Below, one piece after another: positions 1 to 7,616 of a stretch of DNA of 64,000 nucleotides (the stretch's first letter is position 1; the number at the start of each line of letters is the position of its first letter). The stretch is from Metabacillus mangrovi (GTDB taxonomy: Bacteria; Bacillota; Bacilli; Bacillales; Bacillaceae). The notes beneath the pieces were generated by a model that searched no databases, was not told the origin of the DNA, and saw nothing but the letters and a program-made list of their open reading frames with translations. The translations under genes were made by a program, and so were the position numbers. The stretch covers positions 1 to 64,000 of the forward strand of contig NZ_WMIB01000008.1 of NCBI RefSeq assembly GCF_009711125.1, read 5' to 3'.

Positions 1-1230
1 ACCGCCGGCATGCAAAAACTGGCCCAGGCCGAAAAAGGAATCTACGGCCTCACCGTCGCCAACTCCGGCTACGAATTCACAAGCGGCCGCGACATGTTCG
101 GCAACAAGCTGACCGAGGAACAGCGGAATAACGCCATGTGGGAAAGCTTCGGGCTAGTGGGCTCACCATTCCTTGCCCGTGGCGTGACCAAGCTCACCAG
201 CAAACTGCCGCACAACCCGGCGTTCGTTCAGAACCAGATCAATAAGGCAAAGCAAGCCGTGCCAACCCCGTCCAACTGGGTCAGCCAGCCGCACCGGAAT
301 ACGTTTGCGAAGCCTGAAGTGAAAAAGCCGGTTGTAAACAATATCGGGAAAAGAACCACTCCGAATGCTTCAGCTGTTAGTCCTCCTTCGGCAAGCATTA
401 ATAAGAGCATAGCGGATTCGGGTGCAGCTCCTGTAAACAAAGTTGAAAGCAAACCTCAGACTGGCCCTGGCCTCGGTAAGAAGGTTGATCCGGTTAAAGA
501 GCAGGAAGTAAGGTCCCAGCCGAAAGTGGTGAATGGTAGGGATGTTCCTGTGGTAGGTCCGGTGAAGCCGGAGGTTAAGGAAGTGCCGAAAAGTTTGGGA
601 AATGGTAAAATTGAGGTAGAGCAAGTTGTGCCTATTAAGGGTACGGGTGAAACTAGTATATCTAAGCCAGCAAGACCTAAAGCAAGTAGCGTGAAACCCG
701 GGGTAAGAGAGAAACCTTCTGCTAGTAAAAAACAGAAGGGAAAAAGATTGTCAAATGAGCAATTAAATAATCTTGTAAAAGGCAATTTTGTTAAAGAAAC
801 CTCTAGGACTAGAACCTTTACACCAGAAACTATGCCAGGAAGTAAAGATTTTGCAAAATGGTTTAATGAATTGAGCATAGATGAATTTGAACTAGCCTGG
901 TCTACTCCAAAATTAAGGACCATAATTGAGAGTAGGATTCGTTATCCCGGTGGCTACCATGAATGGCATCTAGTATCTCGAGCACCAATTTTTAAACGGT
1001 GGGGCGTAACGGCTGAAGATATAGCAGAAATGAGAACGTTAACGAAAGACGTTGAGTTTATAAACCCAGTAGGAAGACATGGGTTTGATGGTTCTGGAAA
1101 AGCTCATAGAGAGCTTCTTGATCTGATTGATCACTCACTTGATTATGAAACATTTAAAAGGAAATTAAGAAATTGGGCACATTATAGGTTGAAAGGCGGA
1201 ATTGATTCATTACCTGAAGGGCTTAGATAA
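1..1230 (+). CDS. Polymorphic toxin, C-terminal part (5' end outside window)
   Basis: The reading frame is open from base 1, so this is the 3' part of a longer gene. The N-terminal ~250 visible residues are a proline/lysine/valine-rich linker nearly identical to the second cassette at 3.4-4.0 kb, including the end of a pretoxin-type region (ANSGYEFTSGRDMFG). The last ~150 residues are unrelated to the second copy and form the toxic tip, with GGYHEWHLVSRAPIFKRWG, GRHGFDGSGKAHRELLD and a closing LKGGIDSLPEGL. His-rich tips of this kind occur in Rhs/LXG toxins and are probably nucleases, but I cannot name the family. An Imm22-like immunity gene starts 20 bp downstream. In Bacillus such toxins usually carry an N-terminal LXG domain for type VII export; that domain would lie upstream of the window. 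Confidence 0.85.
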   Translation, partial: TAGMQKLAQAEKGIYGLTVANSGYEFTSGRDMFGNKLTEEQRNNAMWESFGLVGSPFLARGVTKLTSKLPHNPAFVQNQINKAKQAVPTPSNWVSQPHRNTFAKPEVKKPVVNNIGKRTTPNASAVSPPSASINKSIADSGAAPVNKVESKPQTGPGLGKKVDPVKEQEVRSQPKVVNGRDVPVVGPVKPEVKEVPKSLGNGKIEVEQVVPIKGTGETSISKPARPKASSVKPGVREKPSASKKQKGKRLSNEQLNNLVKGNFVKETSRTRTFTPETMPGSKDFAKWFNELSIDEFELAWSTPKLRTIIESRIRYPGGYHEWHLVSRAPIFKRWGVTAEDIAEMRTLTKDVEFINPVGRHGFDGSGKAHRELLDLIDHSLDYETFKRKLRNWAHYRLKGGIDSLPEGLR

Positions 1231-1249
1231 TTAGAAATGGGGGATTAAG

Positions 1250-1645
1250 ATGGAAAACCCAGGAGCTGTTTCTCTTTGGTTTGGAAATTGTAGTAATGAG
1301 GATTTGCTAAGCAAGTATGTAGAAATAAAATATGATAATGAGGGAGACAGAATTCCTTCAAGCTTTATGAATGATTTTAAAATAGACTTCCTTGAGTATA
1401 ACCAAGATTTATTAGAATGTACTTACAATGAATATCCTACGTCTTCTTTGTCTGAATTACTAAAGAATGCTTCTTATTCTGACGCACTTATAAGTGAACT
1501 TAAAGACTTTTATGGTGAAAGTTTAGAAGGAAAGTACAATATTGTTATTCGGTTATATGATTTTGAATATGAGGAACTTGTTGAGGAAGCAAAACTTGAT
1601 GGTAGGAACCTTAAATATATGGGGTCTGTTATTTATGAAGATTAG
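1250..1645 (+). CDS. Immunity protein, Imm22-like
   Basis: An acidic 131-residue cytosolic protein immediately follows the toxin gene, with a GGGGG-type ribosome binding site before the ATG. Its N-terminus (GAVSLWFGN, then YVEIKYDNEGDRIPSSFM) resembles the immunity 22 family as I remember it. Position and acidity argue that it neutralises the toxin tip encoded just upstream. The family name rests on pattern memory; the role as cognate immunity protein rests on context. Confidence 0.7.
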   Translation: MENPGAVSLWFGNCSNEDLLSKYVEIKYDNEGDRIPSSFMNDFKIDFLEYNQDLLECTYNEYPTSSLSELLKNASYSDALISELKDFYGESLEGKYNIVIRLYDFEYEELVEEAKLDGRNLKYMGSVIYED

Positions 1646-1685
1646 TAACTGAATATGATAATTAATATAGTATTTGAAGCCGCGA

Positions 1686-1719
1686 TGCACTTTTTGTTAG
1701 TTGACAAAAGGTGCTTTTT
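1686..1719 (+). terminator. Hairpin with T-run after immunity gene
   Basis: GCACTTTTTGT and ACAAAAGGTGC form a stem followed by TTTTTG, about 40 bp after the immunity stop codon. It probably ends the toxin-immunity transcript. Confidence 0.6.
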
Positions 1720-1856
1720 GCATGTAAAAAGTTTGGTTGAACACAGTAAAGTATAACTTCTGTAAAATAGAGACCTCATGGAGTATCTGGTAATATTTTG
1801 TCTATCGAGAAAAGTGCGAGAACCGAACGAGATGATGTTTTATAAGGTAGGGATAC

Positions 1857-2153
1857 TTATGATACTGAGAAGGTTTGCCTTCCACTTTGTTTACAGGAGC
1901 TGCACCCAATTCTGCTATGCTCTTCTTTATGATACATAAAGATAGTGAATAATAAAAAGTGAAGATTTATGAGTGAGACAATAAGAATGTGATTTGTTTG
2001 AGAATCGAGTTCTGACTTCAAAATGGCAGCCCAAAACTTCGGGGAATTTCTAGATATTCCTACATCAACTAGTTCTAACTTGAAGTTTTCATTTGTATCT
2101 TTTTCAATATATTGAAGGACCAATTGTTCTGCTCTTTCTCTCGATACCTTCAT
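1857..2153 (-). pseudogene. Immunity-protein remnant fused to an inverted toxin-linker fragment
   Basis: The minus strand begins MKVSRERAEQLVLQYIEKD and continues LELVDVGISRNSPKFWAA. This looks like the N-terminal half of a small Imm35/YrhB-like immunity protein, a tentative assignment. After about 65 residues the similarity stops and the frame runs into 1862-1925, where the minus strand carries toxin-linker DNA (compare 400-460: AGCATAGC, GGTGCAGCTCCTGTAAACAAAGT). A complete protein is not expected. It records a recombination event that joined an immunity gene to linker DNA in the orientation opposite to the main toxin genes. Confidence 0.55.
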
Positions 2154-2198
2154 TATCGAATACTTATAAATTGTGTTATGTACCACGCTTTACGAATA

Positions 2199-2426
2199 TT
2201 ACTGAACTGGTCCCATAAATTCAGTAATCATAAGAATATGTTCCTTCAATTTGACTTTTTTTAAATTCTCTACTTTTTCTCCTCCACCTAAACCTAATAG
2301 TGGGGTGTAACCAAAACATTCGTCATAGTTAGGGGGGCTGTATTTACTAATCGCTTCAGGATAAGGCTGCCACATTAATTCATCGTTCATAAAGTCAGTA
2401 TCTTTTAAGTCATCAAAAAAGAATTC
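2199..2426 (-). pseudogene. C-terminal remnant of a DUF1851/Tdi1-type immunity protein
   Basis: The minus strand encodes FFFDDLKDTDF, then YDECFGYTPLLGLGG and VENLKKVKLKEHILMI before the stop. That is the characteristic C-terminal core of DUF1851 (T6SS immunity Tdi1 C-terminal) proteins. An in-frame TAG at 2427-2429 cuts it off upstream and no good ribosome binding site precedes the internal ATG at 2390, so only the last third of the gene remains. It is an orphan immunity fragment without its toxin. Confidence 0.65.
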
Positions 2427-2429
2427 CTA

Positions 2430-2517
2430 ACGCCAAACGAACAATTTGATGGTTGGCATGGGGGGATTTGAAAAAAGTCTTCCAGGAAAAAGAAGTAATC
2501 CAATAAATGATATATAA
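2430..2517 (+). pseudogene. 3' tail of a lost toxin gene
   Basis: The plus strand reads TPNEQFDGWHGG and then hits a stop at 2472. If one G is removed from the six-G run at 2460-2465 the frame continues FEKSLPGKRSNPINDI to a stop at 2515, just where the next immunity gene begins. The pattern resembles the tail of the second toxin (FPNEHQAGIHGTG), so it is probably the end of an HNH-type toxin whose body was deleted while its immunity gene stayed. Confidence 0.45.
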
Positions 2518-2533
2518 GAAAGGAGAGGTTGAA

Positions 2534-2860
2534 TTGGCTAAAATTAAAATGAAGATAGAGAGAGATGCTAATGAGATAAAGTACATTTCTATTTTAAGAA
2601 AAGAGGTTAATAAAAGTATTTCCGAAATAAAAAAATTAATTAGTAATAATGACTACATTTTATCTTATAATCTACTTGATATGGATGAAATGATAGAGAT
2701 AGAAAAAATCGTAAGTTTATTATTGAAAGCTGATGCTAAAGTTCATTTATATGAAAATAATAGAGAAGTTAGTATTGAATTTCTGAATAATTTAATAGAA
2801 TCTTATCAAGACACAGAAAACTACATGGAAGAAATTGATGAGCAAATGGATAAATATTAA
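2534..2860 (+). CDS. Probable orphan immunity protein (unrecognised)
   Basis: This 108-residue, highly charged protein is Lys/Glu-rich and mostly helical in appearance, without signal peptide or membrane segment. The TTG at 2534 (MAKIKMKIERD) is preferred over the ATG at 2507 because AAAGGAG lies 8-9 bases before the TTG. I do not recognise the family. It sits directly behind the 3' remnant of a toxin gene and before a terminator hairpin, the usual place of an immunity gene in these arrays, so immunity is inferred from position only. The low GC content matches the other toxin-tip and immunity segments. Confidence 0.6.
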   Translation: MAKIKMKIERDANEIKYISILRKEVNKSISEIKKLISNNDYILSYNLLDMDEMIEIEKIVSLLLKADAKVHLYENNREVSIEFLNNLIESYQDTENYMEEIDEQMDKY

Positions 2861-2919
2861 ACTTATGTTTTTGTTCAATCCTTAAGGGAAAAAGAGAATG
2901 AACTGCTTTTATAATATCA

Positions 2920-2946
2920 GGGACAAGGGGACAGGTCGCTTGTCCC
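2920..2946. repeat. REP-like palindrome
   Basis: GGGACAAG and CTTGTCCC form an inverted repeat around a GGGGACAGGTCG loop. The G-rich 'GGGGAC' wording resembles the dispersed repeats at 34.9 and 41.1 kb. Confidence 0.4.
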
Positions 2947-3049
2947 AAGGTAACAAGAGAATGCGTGAAGCAGTGACAAAGGAAACAAAGTCCCTCCCCA
3001 TTGTTTAGTTTTTAACGGGACGATGAACCTGTCTCTCTGTCTCACTAAG

Positions 3050-3092
3050 AAAAGCACAAATAGCGGTTTTATCCGCTATTCGTGCTTTTTTC
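3050..3092 (+). terminator. Terminator marking a cassette boundary
   Basis: AAAAGCACAAATAGCGG pairs with CCGCTATTCGTGCTTTT across a six-base loop and runs into Ts. A near copy lies at 5092-5133; both precede a truncated toxin module. Confidence 0.85.
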
Positions 3093-3172
3093 TTTCTATT
3101 CTACCTTTATTAAGGGTCATCCGGCATATGCCTTTTTGACCTCGAATACGACATCACCACCGTCCCGGGGAA

Positions 3173-4492
3173 GTGACCGGTGTAAACGACATCATCCGTG
3201 CGACGACCGGAGTGGACCCGGTGACGGGTAAGAAGCTGACGGAGGCAGAGCGGGTCAAAGCTGCGGGGCTGGCCGCTGCCGGATTCATCCCAGTCGTAGG
3301 TTGGGGAGGCCGTGCAGCCAGAGGGGTATACAAAGGCGGAAAAGCGATCGAAGGCATGGTAACCGCAGACCGTGCCCTCGATGCCTACAAGACCACCGCC
3401 GGCATGCAAAAACTGGCCCAGGCCGAAAAAGGAATCTACGGCCTCACCGTCGCCAACTCCGGCTACGAATTCACAAGCGGCCGCGACATGTTCGGAAACA
3501 AACTGACCGAAGAACAGCGGAAAAACGCCATGTGGGAAAGCTTCGGCTTGGTGGGCTCACCCTTCCTTGCCCGTGGTGTGGCCAAACTCACCAGCAAACT
3601 GCCCCACAACCCGGCGTTTGTTCAGAACCAGATTAATAAGGCAAAACAAGCTGTGCCGTCGCCGGCTAACTGGGCCAGCCAGACGCACCGGAATACGGTT
3701 GCGAAGCCTGAAGTGAAGACGCCGGTGGTGGACAATATCGGGAAAAGAACCGCTCCGAATACGTCATCTGTTCAAAAAGTAGATGTCAGACCCCCTTCGG
3801 CGAGTATTAAGAGAGGCTCAGCAGACTCGGGTGCAGCTCCTGTTAACAAAGTGGAAAGCAAATCTCAGACTGGCCCTGGCCTCGGAAAGAAGGTTGATCC
3901 GGTTAAAGAGCAGGAAGTAAGGTCTCAGCCTAAAGTGGTGAATGGTGGGGGAATTCCACCTGTAAATCCAGTGAAACCGGAGGTTAAGGAAGTGCCGAAG
4001 AAGAACGGAAATGGTAAAATTGTAGGTGAGGATGTTGTAGCGGTTGGGAGTACAGGGGATAAAAAGATAGATTCTGATACAATTAAAAAATATATCAGAG
4101 ATATAGAAGGCCGAACTGGCAGAGAATTACCTAAAAACCAGATAGAAAAGTTAAAGGAAGCCTTGAGAAATAAAGAGTATAAAAAAATGTCACCAATAGA
4201 AACAGCTAAACATAGGGCAGAATTTGATAAAGTTAGAAATAATGTAATTAAAGAGTGGGAAGAAAATACTGAGCAAAAGTGGCCCGTATATAATGAAAAT
4301 GTTATTTCAGAAAAAACAGGTAAGATAATTAGGAAACAAGGAGATAAATATGATGCTCACCATATAATTGAAAATACTTTTGGGGGAGAACATGAATGGT
4401 GGAATATGCACCCTGCAAAATTCCCAAATGAGCATCAAGCGGGTATTCATGGAACAGGATCACCAGCAAATACACTTTTAAAAGGGAGGTAA
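3173..4492 (+). CDS. Orphan toxin cassette: pretoxin domain, linker, HNH-type nuclease
   Basis: The frame opens after a stop at 3137 and the first usable codon is a GTG with a poor ribosome binding site. Residues ~1-90 carry the pretoxin TG signature (TTGVDPVTGKKLTEAERVKA, then AAGFIPVVGW). Residues ~75-280 are the linker shared with the toxin at the window start. The last ~150 residues are a new tip with YDAHHIIENTFGGEHEWW and HPAKFPNEHQAGIHG, the His-His and Asn/His spacing of HNH/Endo VII-like nucleases. The N-terminal LXG export domain is missing. It may be a silent donor cassette that can recombine through the linker, or a remnant still expressed from a weak start. A SUKH immunity gene follows at 6 bp. 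Confidence 0.75.
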   Translation: MTGVNDIIRATTGVDPVTGKKLTEAERVKAAGLAAAGFIPVVGWGGRAARGVYKGGKAIEGMVTADRALDAYKTTAGMQKLAQAEKGIYGLTVANSGYEFTSGRDMFGNKLTEEQRKNAMWESFGLVGSPFLARGVAKLTSKLPHNPAFVQNQINKAKQAVPSPANWASQTHRNTVAKPEVKTPVVDNIGKRTAPNTSSVQKVDVRPPSASIKRGSADSGAAPVNKVESKSQTGPGLGKKVDPVKEQEVRSQPKVVNGGGIPPVNPVKPEVKEVPKKNGNGKIVGEDVVAVGSTGDKKIDSDTIKKYIRDIEGRTGRELPKNQIEKLKEALRNKEYKKMSPIETAKHRAEFDKVRNNVIKEWEENTEQKWPVYNENVISEKTGKIIRKQGDKYDAHHIIENTFGGEHEWWNMHPAKFPNEHQAGIHGTGSPANTLLKGR

Positions 4493-4498
4493 AAAATA

Positions 4499-4939
4499 AT
4501 GGGCTATGAATTTATCAATGCAACCGAAGAAAACAGTTTTTTTTCAGTGGCTGAAAACGAAATAAAAGAGGCTGAGAAGGAACTTGATTTGAAATTTCCT
4601 AAGGAGTTAGTTGACTTTTACATAGAGGTTGGCTATGGGTTCATTAAAGGTTCGGAGTTTAATATTAATCGTATTATGGATCCTTATTCCGTAAGAGATT
4701 TTCGGTTAAGAGTAAATGATTTTGAGTTTTATCCTGACATAGAAATATATGATGAATTTGAAAACAATAAACTAATATTTTTTGAGGGCAGTGAATCAGC
4801 TTTAATGTCAATCGAATTGACTAATAAGGATAGCAATCCAATTTATTATTATGATATTCAAATTGCGGATTCTCTTGAAGAATTTTTAAGGAAAATTGAA
4901 GAAAATGATCAATATTACTTGGAGTTACTAGTAGACTAA
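4499..4939 (+). CDS. SMI1/KNR4 (SUKH) family immunity protein
   Basis: A 146-residue acidic protein with GGGAGG eight bases before the ATG. Its N-terminal pattern, EIKEAEKELDLKFPKELVDF followed by YIEVGYGFI, is the classic SUKH motif order (E..I..AE..L...FP..l..FY...GYG). SUKH proteins commonly neutralise nuclease toxins, and this gene starts 6 bp behind the HNH-type tip. Its acidity fits binding of a basic nuclease surface. Family assignment is firm; specificity for the adjacent tip is inferred from position. Confidence 0.88.
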   Translation: MGYEFINATEENSFFSVAENEIKEAEKELDLKFPKELVDFYIEVGYGFIKGSEFNINRIMDPYSVRDFRLRVNDFEFYPDIEIYDEFENNKLIFFEGSESALMSIELTNKDSNPIYYYDIQIADSLEEFLRKIEENDQYYLELLVD

Positions 4940-5091
4940 GATCATGTTCAAACTCATACCTTATTGGCTAAAAGCCTTTCAAAAGCATCGGGACGGGACT
5001 CATGCTTCATGAACGGAATCCGTGACATTATTTTCATTTTCTCTTTTTGATCAGTGTTGTTGTTGGGGACTATTGTAAGTTTTACTCTAAG

Positions 5092-5133
5092 AAAAGCACG
5101 ATAAGCTGTTTTCTCCGCTATTCGTGCTTTTTT
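5092..5133 (+). terminator. Second cassette-boundary terminator
   Basis: AAAAGCACGA and TCGTGCTTTT form the outer stem with a T-run after it. It is a diverged copy of the hairpin at 3050-3092 and again lies just before truncated toxin DNA. Confidence 0.75.
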
Positions 5134-5240
5134 CTTACTATTTTTTCTTTATAAAGGTATAAAGGTTCATCCCCCTAGGCCTTTATGGCCCCGCTCAGCA
5201 ACCTCCACCATTGACGGCACAATCCAGCCCATCAATTTCT

Positions 5241-5421
5241 GGAGTGACCCTCGACAACTCCGGCTACGAATTTACATCCGGCAAGTACATGTTCGGCAAA
5301 AAGGTTACCGAAGAACACCGCAATAGTACCACGGGGGAACCTTCGGCCAGGTAGGCTCTAGGTTCCTGAATAAAGCCCTCACCAAGCTCCGGCATAACCC
5401 GCCGTTTATTCAGAACCAGAT
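5241..5421 (+). pseudogene. Decayed pretoxin/linker remnant
   Basis: The plus strand reads LDNSGYEFTSGKYMFGKKVTEE, breaks at a stop and frameshift near 5340, and resumes as FGQVGSRFLNKALTKLRHNP and FIQNQI in another frame. These match the linker of the two toxins (NSGYEFTSGRDMFGNKLTEE, LPHNPAFVQNQI). No tip or immunity gene follows. It is the third and most degraded copy in the array. Confidence 0.75.
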
Positions 5422-5422
5422 T

Positions 5423-5478
5423 GCTTCGCAAACGTATTCCGGTAAGTGTTGGACGGGTGGGCTGGGATTGGTTTGCTG
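5423..5478 (-). pseudogene. Inverted toxin-linker fragment
   Basis: Read on the minus strand this encodes KPIPAHPSNTYRNTFAK, matching VPTPSNWVSQPHRNTFAK of the linker near 260-315. The 21 bases 5423-5443 are the exact reverse complement of 293-313. It abuts the forward remnant ending at 5421, so two linker pieces are joined head to head. Confidence 0.65.
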
Positions 5479-5621
5479 TTATTTTAAAACCGCTCAGAGA
5501 GGTCTTACAAAATATAGATAATAAAATCTCTTCTAAACGGAGATGCTTATTTCAATAATTCCATCAAATTTTTAAATCATTTTAACTTTTCTGAAAATTC
5601 TATTGTCCACCTCCTGATTGT

Positions 5622-5669
5622 TTGTTAGTATTGTAAGCATATTTTCTAACAATTACCGTCATTTACGGT
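5622..5669. promoter_or_regulatory. Inverted repeats upstream of cstA
   Basis: TTGTTAG (5622-5628) and CTAACAA (5646-5652) are a perfect inverted pair 17 bases apart. A second short pair, ACCGT and ACGGT, lies at 5655-5669 just before the ribosome binding site. They could be operators or a leader hairpin of cstA; no protein can be named. Confidence 0.35.
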
Positions 5670-5684
5670 TAGGGGGCTATATTC

Positions 5685-7109
5685 ATGCTTACGTTTCTGG
5701 CATCGATCGCACTGCTTGTACTGGGTTATTTGGTTTATGCAAAGGTGGTGGAGCGGATTTTTGGCATCCAGCCTGAGCGGAAGACGCCTGCTTATACGAA
5801 AGAGGACGGTTTGGATTATGCTCCAATGCCCTGGTGGAAGGGGTGGCTGATTCAACTGCTGAACATTGCCGGATTGGGGCCGATCTTTGGGGCATTGATG
5901 GGGGCGCTATATGGCCCTGTTGCGTTTATCTGGATTGTGTTTGGCTGTATTTTTGCCGGAGCAGTTCATGATTACTTTTCCGGGATGATGTCTCTCCGCC
6001 ACAATGGCGAGCAGTATCCTGCAATGATTGGACGGTATCTTGGGAAAAACATGAAGCATATCATCAATGTGTTTTCTCTCATTTTAATGATTCTGGTTGC
6101 AGCGGCGTTTACAGCTGGTCCTGCTCAGCTGATTGCACAAGTTACCCCTTTATCGTTCGGGGCTGCACTGGCCATCATTTTTGTCTATTTTTTAATCGCG
6201 ACGATCCTTCCTGTAAATAAAGTGATCGGCAGGATTTATCCGTTATTCGGGGCGATTTTGATTTTTATGGCGGTTGCCATTGCTCTCGCCCTGCTCTTCG
6301 CCGGGAAGCAGATACCCAATCTGACTTTTGAAAATTTACATCCGAAGGAGCTCCCAATCTGGCCTCTGCTCATGGTGACCGTCTCGTGTGGAGCCATTTC
6401 CGGATTTCACTGTACACAAAGTCCGATTGTAGCAAGAACGCTTAAAAATGAAAAAGACGGCCGGAAAGTTTTTTACGGAGCAATGGTTGGGGAAGGCATC
6501 ATCGCTTTAATCTGGGCCGCTGCCGGGATGACGCTTTTCAACGGCACGGACGGACTGCAGGCAGCCATTAATGCTGGCGGACCTGCGGGAGCGGTGAATG
6601 AAATCTCGACTTCTCTCTTGGGAACATTCGGTGGCATTCTTGCGATTTTAGGGGTCATCATCCTGCCGATCACGACAGGAGATACCGCCCTTCGCTCCTC
6701 GAGAATGATTCTGAGCGAAATGGCCGGGGCGAAAAAGAAAGCGGACTGGAAGCAGGCCCTTCTCTACTCCATTCCAGTCAGTATCCCGGCCCTGTATTTA
6801 TCAACGATTGACTACTCATTCCTATGGAGGTATGTCGGCTGGTCCAACCAGGTCGTAGCTGCAGTTACTCTCTGGGCAGCCACGGTTTACTGTCTGCAAA
6901 AAGGAAAGTTTCATTGGATCTGCGGGATTCCGGCTATGTTCATGACAGCTGTCGTAACAGCTTATATCTTTTACGCACCGGAAGGATTCGGTTTAGATTA
7001 CACACTCTCTATGACACTTGGATCTATTCTTACTGTGGCAGTCGGGATCTGGTATGTGTACCAGATCCGGCGCTATAAGCAGCCGCTGGAAACTGAGGCA
7101 GCCGCATAA
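5685..7109 (+). CDS. cstA: CstA-family peptide/pyruvate transporter
   Basis: A 474-residue polytopic membrane protein with roughly a dozen hydrophobic segments. CstA-family hallmarks are present: LDYAPMPWWKGW near residue 45, IAGLGPIFGALMGALYGP near 65, GAVHDYFSGMMSLRHNG near 95, and TGDTALRSSRMIL near 330. It is shorter than the classic ~600-700-residue CstA and belongs to the compact form common in Bacillaceae. Family members take up peptides or pyruvate under carbon limitation. GGGGG sits before the ATG and a strong terminator follows. It is transcribed alone; inverted repeats upstream may serve regulation. Confidence 0.9.
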   Translation: MLTFLASIALLVLGYLVYAKVVERIFGIQPERKTPAYTKEDGLDYAPMPWWKGWLIQLLNIAGLGPIFGALMGALYGPVAFIWIVFGCIFAGAVHDYFSGMMSLRHNGEQYPAMIGRYLGKNMKHIINVFSLILMILVAAAFTAGPAQLIAQVTPLSFGAALAIIFVYFLIATILPVNKVIGRIYPLFGAILIFMAVAIALALLFAGKQIPNLTFENLHPKELPIWPLLMVTVSCGAISGFHCTQSPIVARTLKNEKDGRKVFYGAMVGEGIIALIWAAAGMTLFNGTDGLQAAINAGGPAGAVNEISTSLLGTFGGILAILGVIILPITTGDTALRSSRMILSEMAGAKKKADWKQALLYSIPVSIPALYLSTIDYSFLWRYVGWSNQVVAAVTLWAATVYCLQKGKFHWICGIPAMFMTAVVTAYIFYAPEGFGLDYTLSMTLGSILTVAVGIWYVYQIRRYKQPLETEAAA

Positions 7110-7198
7110 TGCTGAGCAGGAGCCGCTTTCAAGCGGCTCTTTTTTTGGTTTGAGAGAAATTTGCTGGAACGAAAACGCACTGCCCATCCGGCATTCAT
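7096..7198 (+). repeat. Direct repeat, left copy (end of cstA, terminator, ~60 bp)
   Basis: The last bases of cstA, the terminator and about 60 bp after it recur at 8996-9098 beyond the acyltransferase gene. The first ~45 bases are identical and the rest is roughly 85% alike by eye. The pair frames a GC-rich insert. Confidence 0.85.
7120..7148 (+). terminator. cstA terminator
   Basis: GAGCCGCTT and AAGCGGCTC form a compact stem followed by a T-run directly behind cstA. Confidence 0.92.
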
Positions 7199-7204
7199 CT
7201 AATG

Positions 7205-7600
7205 GAGAGAGAATGCTTTTCTAGCGTACTCACAATGTGAGGCATACTTATTTTACCGGACAGGATTGGTTTGGCCAGGCATGGTTGTTCATGTGATATT
7301 GCAATAGTAATTCATACGGTATTTTCCCATTTTTACAAGAATGTGAGATGAGAGAGCGGTTTATGTATCCCCAACAGGGGTAAGGAAATAGCTGTAAGAC
7401 TGTTTGGAAAATTTTTGATGAAAAAGTTAGGGTTAGTAGAGATAGTCTGCATATGGAAATGTATTTGAAAGCACAGTGTCAAGTTTAAGCTGATGGTGCA
7501 GTTCCGGGTGTGAAAATGGAGATGGCATTGAATCAGATTGATCATTCGAACTGTAACGATCCCCGGTGCTCTTTTTTGTTCAGACGATAAAAAATGAATC
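7205..7600. other. Intergenic stretch before the acyltransferase gene
   Basis: No convincing gene, RNA or repeat is visible. It presumably holds the promoter of the downstream gene. Base composition is lower in GC than that gene. Confidence 0.4.
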
Positions 7601-7616
7601 AAAGGAGTTAATAACT

